Part shown: piece by piece, positions 61,301 through 64,000 of the stretch
How the letters are laid out: every line of letters starts with the position of its first letter
How positions within the stretch are numbered: the stretch's first letter is position 1
Source of the DNA: Cucumis sativus
Taxonomy: Eukaryota > Streptophyta > Magnoliopsida > Cucurbitales > Cucurbitaceae
DNA: 64,000 nucleotides
Direction of reading: 5' to 3'
Assembly (NCBI RefSeq): GCF_000004075.3
Contig: NC_026657.2
Coordinates: forward strand, 496,001 to 560,000
The notes under the pieces: generated by a model
What the model was told of the DNA's origin: nothing
Databases searched by the model: none
What the model saw: only the letters and a program-made list of their open reading frames with translations
Translations under genes and position numbers: made by a program

Positions 61301-63202
61301 TCTAGCTTGCTTTTCTGTGGCCTTATATGTTTACTTTGATTATGCATTTTTCAAAGAACTTGTATAATCTTGTTCATATTGAATTGAATGTTTGTAACAT
61401 TTCAATGTTTCGTCTCAGACCATTGAGATCCTTTCCAGCGTTCCAGCCCCAGAATTGGCGTTTCGGCTGTACCTACAATGTGCTGAGGTTTGCCAAGAAA
61501 TTTGGTTCATGATAGTTTGATATATTGATATAGCTGAATTTTTTACCGTGCATTTGTTGTTGATCAGGCTGCCAATGATTGTGATTTAGAACCTGTTGCT
61601 TATGAATTTTTTACCCAAGCATATATTCTTTATGAAGAAGAAATTTCAGTAAGTTAGATCCTTGTGCTCGCGTTAATTGTTTTTTATATCACAAGGCTCG
61701 TCTCTTTATTTCCTCCCATGCTTATGCTGTAACTTTGCTTTTACAGGATTCAAAAGCTCAAGTGACTGCATTACATTTAATAATAGGCACTCTTCAGAAG
61801 ATGCACGTTTTTGGTGTTGAAAACAGGGATACTTTAACCCACAAGGCCACTGGGGTACTTTCTTTAAAGTCCTGAAACTACGTTGTTTATATTTTGCATG
61901 TGCTTGAATGTTGAATATTACATCCAAATCTATTTGTACTTTTAACTTGTAGTTTGGCTACTCTTAGACACTGAATATTTATCAATTTGAGGACACATCA
62001 GAGATTCAGATATTTGTTGGGATGCCGAGGTTTAGAGAATAAATGAAAAGAAAAGAAGATAGAATGTCTGGGAAATGCTTTTTGTGCTTCTGGTTGCTAC
62101 CTCTTTAAGTCTCTACAACGCGAACCTTTCAAATGAAAATGCTCCTGATCTTTACATATACTCAAATCTTAAATTGTTATTCTACGTTTTTTCATGTTAA
62201 TGTTATTTCTGTATGGAAGATGGCATGTGAACCATTTCATAAATATGAGTATTTTGTGGCCAAGACCCTGACAAAGTTACCTTACAATGCAGTACTCTGC
62301 GAAGCTTTTAAAAAAACCTGATCAATGTCGAGCTGTTTATGCTTGCTCGCATCTCTTCTGGCTTGACGATCATGATAATATGAAGGATGGTGAGAGGTGG
62401 GTTACAAACTTTACACTCAGGTTTTATGCATGTTTGTTGGATGTGATTTTTATAGCTAGGCAGTTCTTATAGCTGAAGTATTGGTTGCACTTTTTATCTT
62501 TCTAATCTTACACAGATGGTGGCTGTTACCGGAAGGTGTAGACTTTATAAATACACTGTATTTTCCAAGTGTAGACATGAAATATTTAGTTTCTCTTGAT
62601 CATTTTCTTATAGTTTTGAATGCTTGAAATTTCTCTTCTATTTTCATGCTTGTTGGAATAAGTTACTGTAGCTTATGGAACATCTGATGTTCTCTAAGCT
62701 GCCTGCTCCGTTTAAGCAGAAATAGGAGAGTGTTTGTTAGTGAAATCTTGTCTTCCATTTATTCACTTTTTGCCTGATTATGAACCAGGGTGATGCTTTG
62801 CCTAAAGCGTGCATTAAGAATAGCAAATGCTGCTCAGCAAATGTCAAATGCTACAAGGGGTAGCACTGGGCCAGTCTCTCTTTTCATTGAGATACTGAAC
62901 AAGTAATCCTTATATTCTGTGATTGCCTTTTCTCATTTGAATATGGTTTCCTCCTTGTAGGTTCTTCATTTTTTGTTTTGTTTGCTTGTAGATACTTGTA
63001 TTTTTTTGAGAAGGGCAACCCGCAGATCACCGTAGCTACCATCCAGGGCCTAATTGAATTGATCACAACCGAAATGCAAAGTGATACCACTACTCCAGAT
63101 TCATCGGCAGATGCTTTCTTTGCCAGCACACTCCGGTACATCGAGTTCCAAAAGCAGAAAGGTGGTGCAGTGGGTGAGAAATATGAACCCATTAAAGTGT
63201 AG
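52358..63202 (+). CDS. VPS35: VPS35, retromer cargo-recognition subunit
   Basis: VPS35 forms the alpha-solenoid core of retromer with VPS26 and VPS29, recycling vacuolar sorting receptors and PIN proteins from endosomes. Twenty-one exons: 52358-52450, 52601-52697, 52818-52941, 54642-54827, 55933-56020, 56216-56272, 56376-56465, 56550-56672, 58071-58205, 58690-58806, 59294-59533, 59608-59673, 59881-59970, 60603-60692, 61047-61136, 61419-61487, 61568-61648, 61747-61854, 62293-62396, 62789-62902 and 62992-63202. All are GT-AG and in phase, giving 790 residues, the full plant length. The start ([14 protein letters not shown]) and end (EKYEPIKV) match the family. The PRLYL motif that contacts VPS26 is at 103-107. 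VPS29-binding C-terminal helices are complete ([19 protein letters not shown]). Introns 3, 4 and 8 carry LINE tails and a hAT MITE. It could be the A, B or C paralogue. Confidence 0.97.
53290..53510 (+). mobile_element. LINE 3' tail in VPS35 intron 3
   Basis: It reads tgatttgtaggtcttatttc, then a 'cttgattgga' (LDW-type) segment, then 'tttgactcccatttatggg' and a T-rich untranslated tail ending with an ATTCTTTGATTTTT-like run. The same order occurs in the intron 4 and intron 8 copies, so they share a LINE family. Only the 3' end is present. Confidence 0.55.
53477..53839 (-). mobile_element. LINE zf-RVT fragment in VPS35 intron 3
   Basis: A 120-codon open frame reads [20 protein letters not shown] and later [14 protein letters not shown]. 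This fits the HC-x3-A spacing of the zinc-finger domain downstream of plant LINE reverse transcriptase (zf-RVT), followed by the usual GK-Ala-x-Leu-x-Phe block. The catalytic part is missing. It sits tail-to-tail with the plus-strand LINE tail. Confidence 0.5.
54950..55210 (+). mobile_element. LINE 3' tail in VPS35 intron 4
   Basis: Broken frames read [15 protein letters not shown] (LINE: WGxRNxRIFRG), then a Cys-Asn-Tyr-Ser-Leu-Gly-like segment (ataattactcgttaggtc), followed by the same untranslated tail as in intron 3. Frameshifts and stops show that it is dead. Confidence 0.65.
57225..57450 (+). mobile_element. LINE 3' tail in VPS35 intron 8
   Basis: It contains 'tttgtaattacaatctttg' (CNYNL), 'ctggattggag' (LDW) and the same T-rich end (ttgcctttatatattctttc) as the intron 4 copy. 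Upstream frames are broken. Confidence 0.6.
57749..57985. mobile_element. hAT-type MITE in VPS35 intron 8
   Basis: A 237-bp element is flanked by perfect 8-bp direct repeats cttataat (57741-57748 and 57986-57993). The termini tagaggtga and tcaccccta are inverted repeats matching at 8 of 9 positions. Eight-base target duplications and short terminal repeats are the signature of the hAT superfamily. It has no coding capacity. The interior is made of gaccgaaaaaccgag/ggttggttcag-type repeats. Confidence 0.85.
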
Positions 63203-64000
63203 CTGAATTGGGATGCTTAGTTGATTATCGCCATGATTGACAATATTTTACGGCCAGTTTTTGTTGGCTCACCTTATAGGCTGAGGGTTGGTTAATCTAG
63301 TCTGGTTATATTTATCCGAAGGAGAGCCGGTTTGCTGAATATACCGCTCCTTTGGTTTCGGTTTCCAGTTAGCTTCTTGCTTCTTTGCTATACAAAATGT
63401 CCCAAGATTCTAATTTAAAGAGTTCCAAGCTTCCTTCCCCGTTCAGTAGAATGTGAGACAATAGTTGAGAAAAATGACTTTCATCGTTTCTCTATTATGT
63501 AAAATCTGATTCTCTAGTATAAGTCTTCATTGCTTTTCTGCTCTGAAATCTCAGAGACTGATACAAATTACTGGCCGTTTTTCGAGTTGTTCTTTTGGCA
63601 TGCTCGTCTGACTTTTTGAGGCATTTGTGCATATTTTGGAACTAAACTTCAGTATTGAATTCCAAAGATATATATATAATAAATTCCAGATTCTCGTGTC
63701 TTTGCATTTTGGAAATCTTACATTCAAGAGATTATGATGTGTTTTGTTTGAAACCATCTTGACTATCTATTTCTCTGGATCATTTTTTCATGTTGATGGT
63801 GTATTCATGGGCCTTCAAATACCATGTTCTTCATCCTTTCGATATCTTGTATTAATTATTGAAAGAAAGAAATATCTCCAATCTTCGAAGATATGCTTCC
63901 CGGTAACCTCAACCTTCAAAAGTAATATAAAAATAACATCTACTTACATCTCATTTTGGTCTTGTAAAAGTAGAAAAGTAAGATGAATAAAAGTATTTAT
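63203..64000 (+). other. VPS35 3' UTR and downstream flank
   Basis: About 250-300 bp of probable 3' UTR follow the stop codon. The rest is AT-rich and has no recognisable gene. Confidence 0.55.

Noticed and set aside
1-64000. Known plant microRNA precursors
   Set aside because: I looked for mature sequences of conserved families (miR156-miR172, miR390-miR399 and others) by eye and saw none; a small-RNA mapping would be needed for unknown ones.

Overview
The window is nuclear DNA from a dicot plant. Its protein genes are split by GT-AG introns, the spacers are very AT-rich, 5' leaders carry CT runs, promoters carry site II (TGGGCY) and G-box motifs, and the gene families are plant ones (FD-type bZIP, MID1-complementing protein, clade D PP2C). 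The style of the genes and retroelement remnants suggests a cucurbit to me, but that is an impression only. Every exon model below was assembled by hand from splice sites, reading phase and family knowledge.

Layout, left to right: a repeat-bearing spacer (1-2150); a clade D-like protein phosphatase 2C on the minus strand (CDS 2307-5115, leader and promoter to about 6600); a 5.7 kb AT-rich spacer; on the plus strand a secreted aspartyl protease with a probable GPI anchor (12364-16308), a plastid-targeted universal-stress-protein-like gene (16797-19028) and a small La-motif protein (19797-21235); a 5 kb spacer; an FD-like bZIP (26464-27374); another 5 kb spacer; on the minus strand a RING-H2 protein (32591-33025), SKP1 (33975-35728) and an MCA1/MCA2-type calcium channel protein (37079-39949); a 9 kb spacer; on the plus strand an F-box protein (49162-51168) and the retromer subunit VPS35 (21 coding exons, 52358-63202).

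The genes are unrelated housekeeping, signalling and developmental loci in ordinary plant order. There is no operon-like unit. SKP1, the F-box protein and the RING protein all belong to ubiquitin ligase biology, but their proximity is probably chance. I found no rRNA, no convincing tRNA, no CRISPR array and no intact transposon.

The unusual material is in non-coding DNA: a hAT-type MITE with a perfect 8-bp target duplication in a VPS35 intron; several 5'-truncated LINE tails in VPS35 and SKP1 introns; a Tourist-like MITE in a PP2C intron; two tRNA-like SINE candidates; a vertebrate-type TTAGGG tract; two site II promoter clusters with no evident gene; a triple G-box beside an (AT)19 tract; and overlapping upstream start codons before the PP2C start. 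The La-motif protein ends almost exactly at the end of its only domain. I do not see a clear new multi-gene system.
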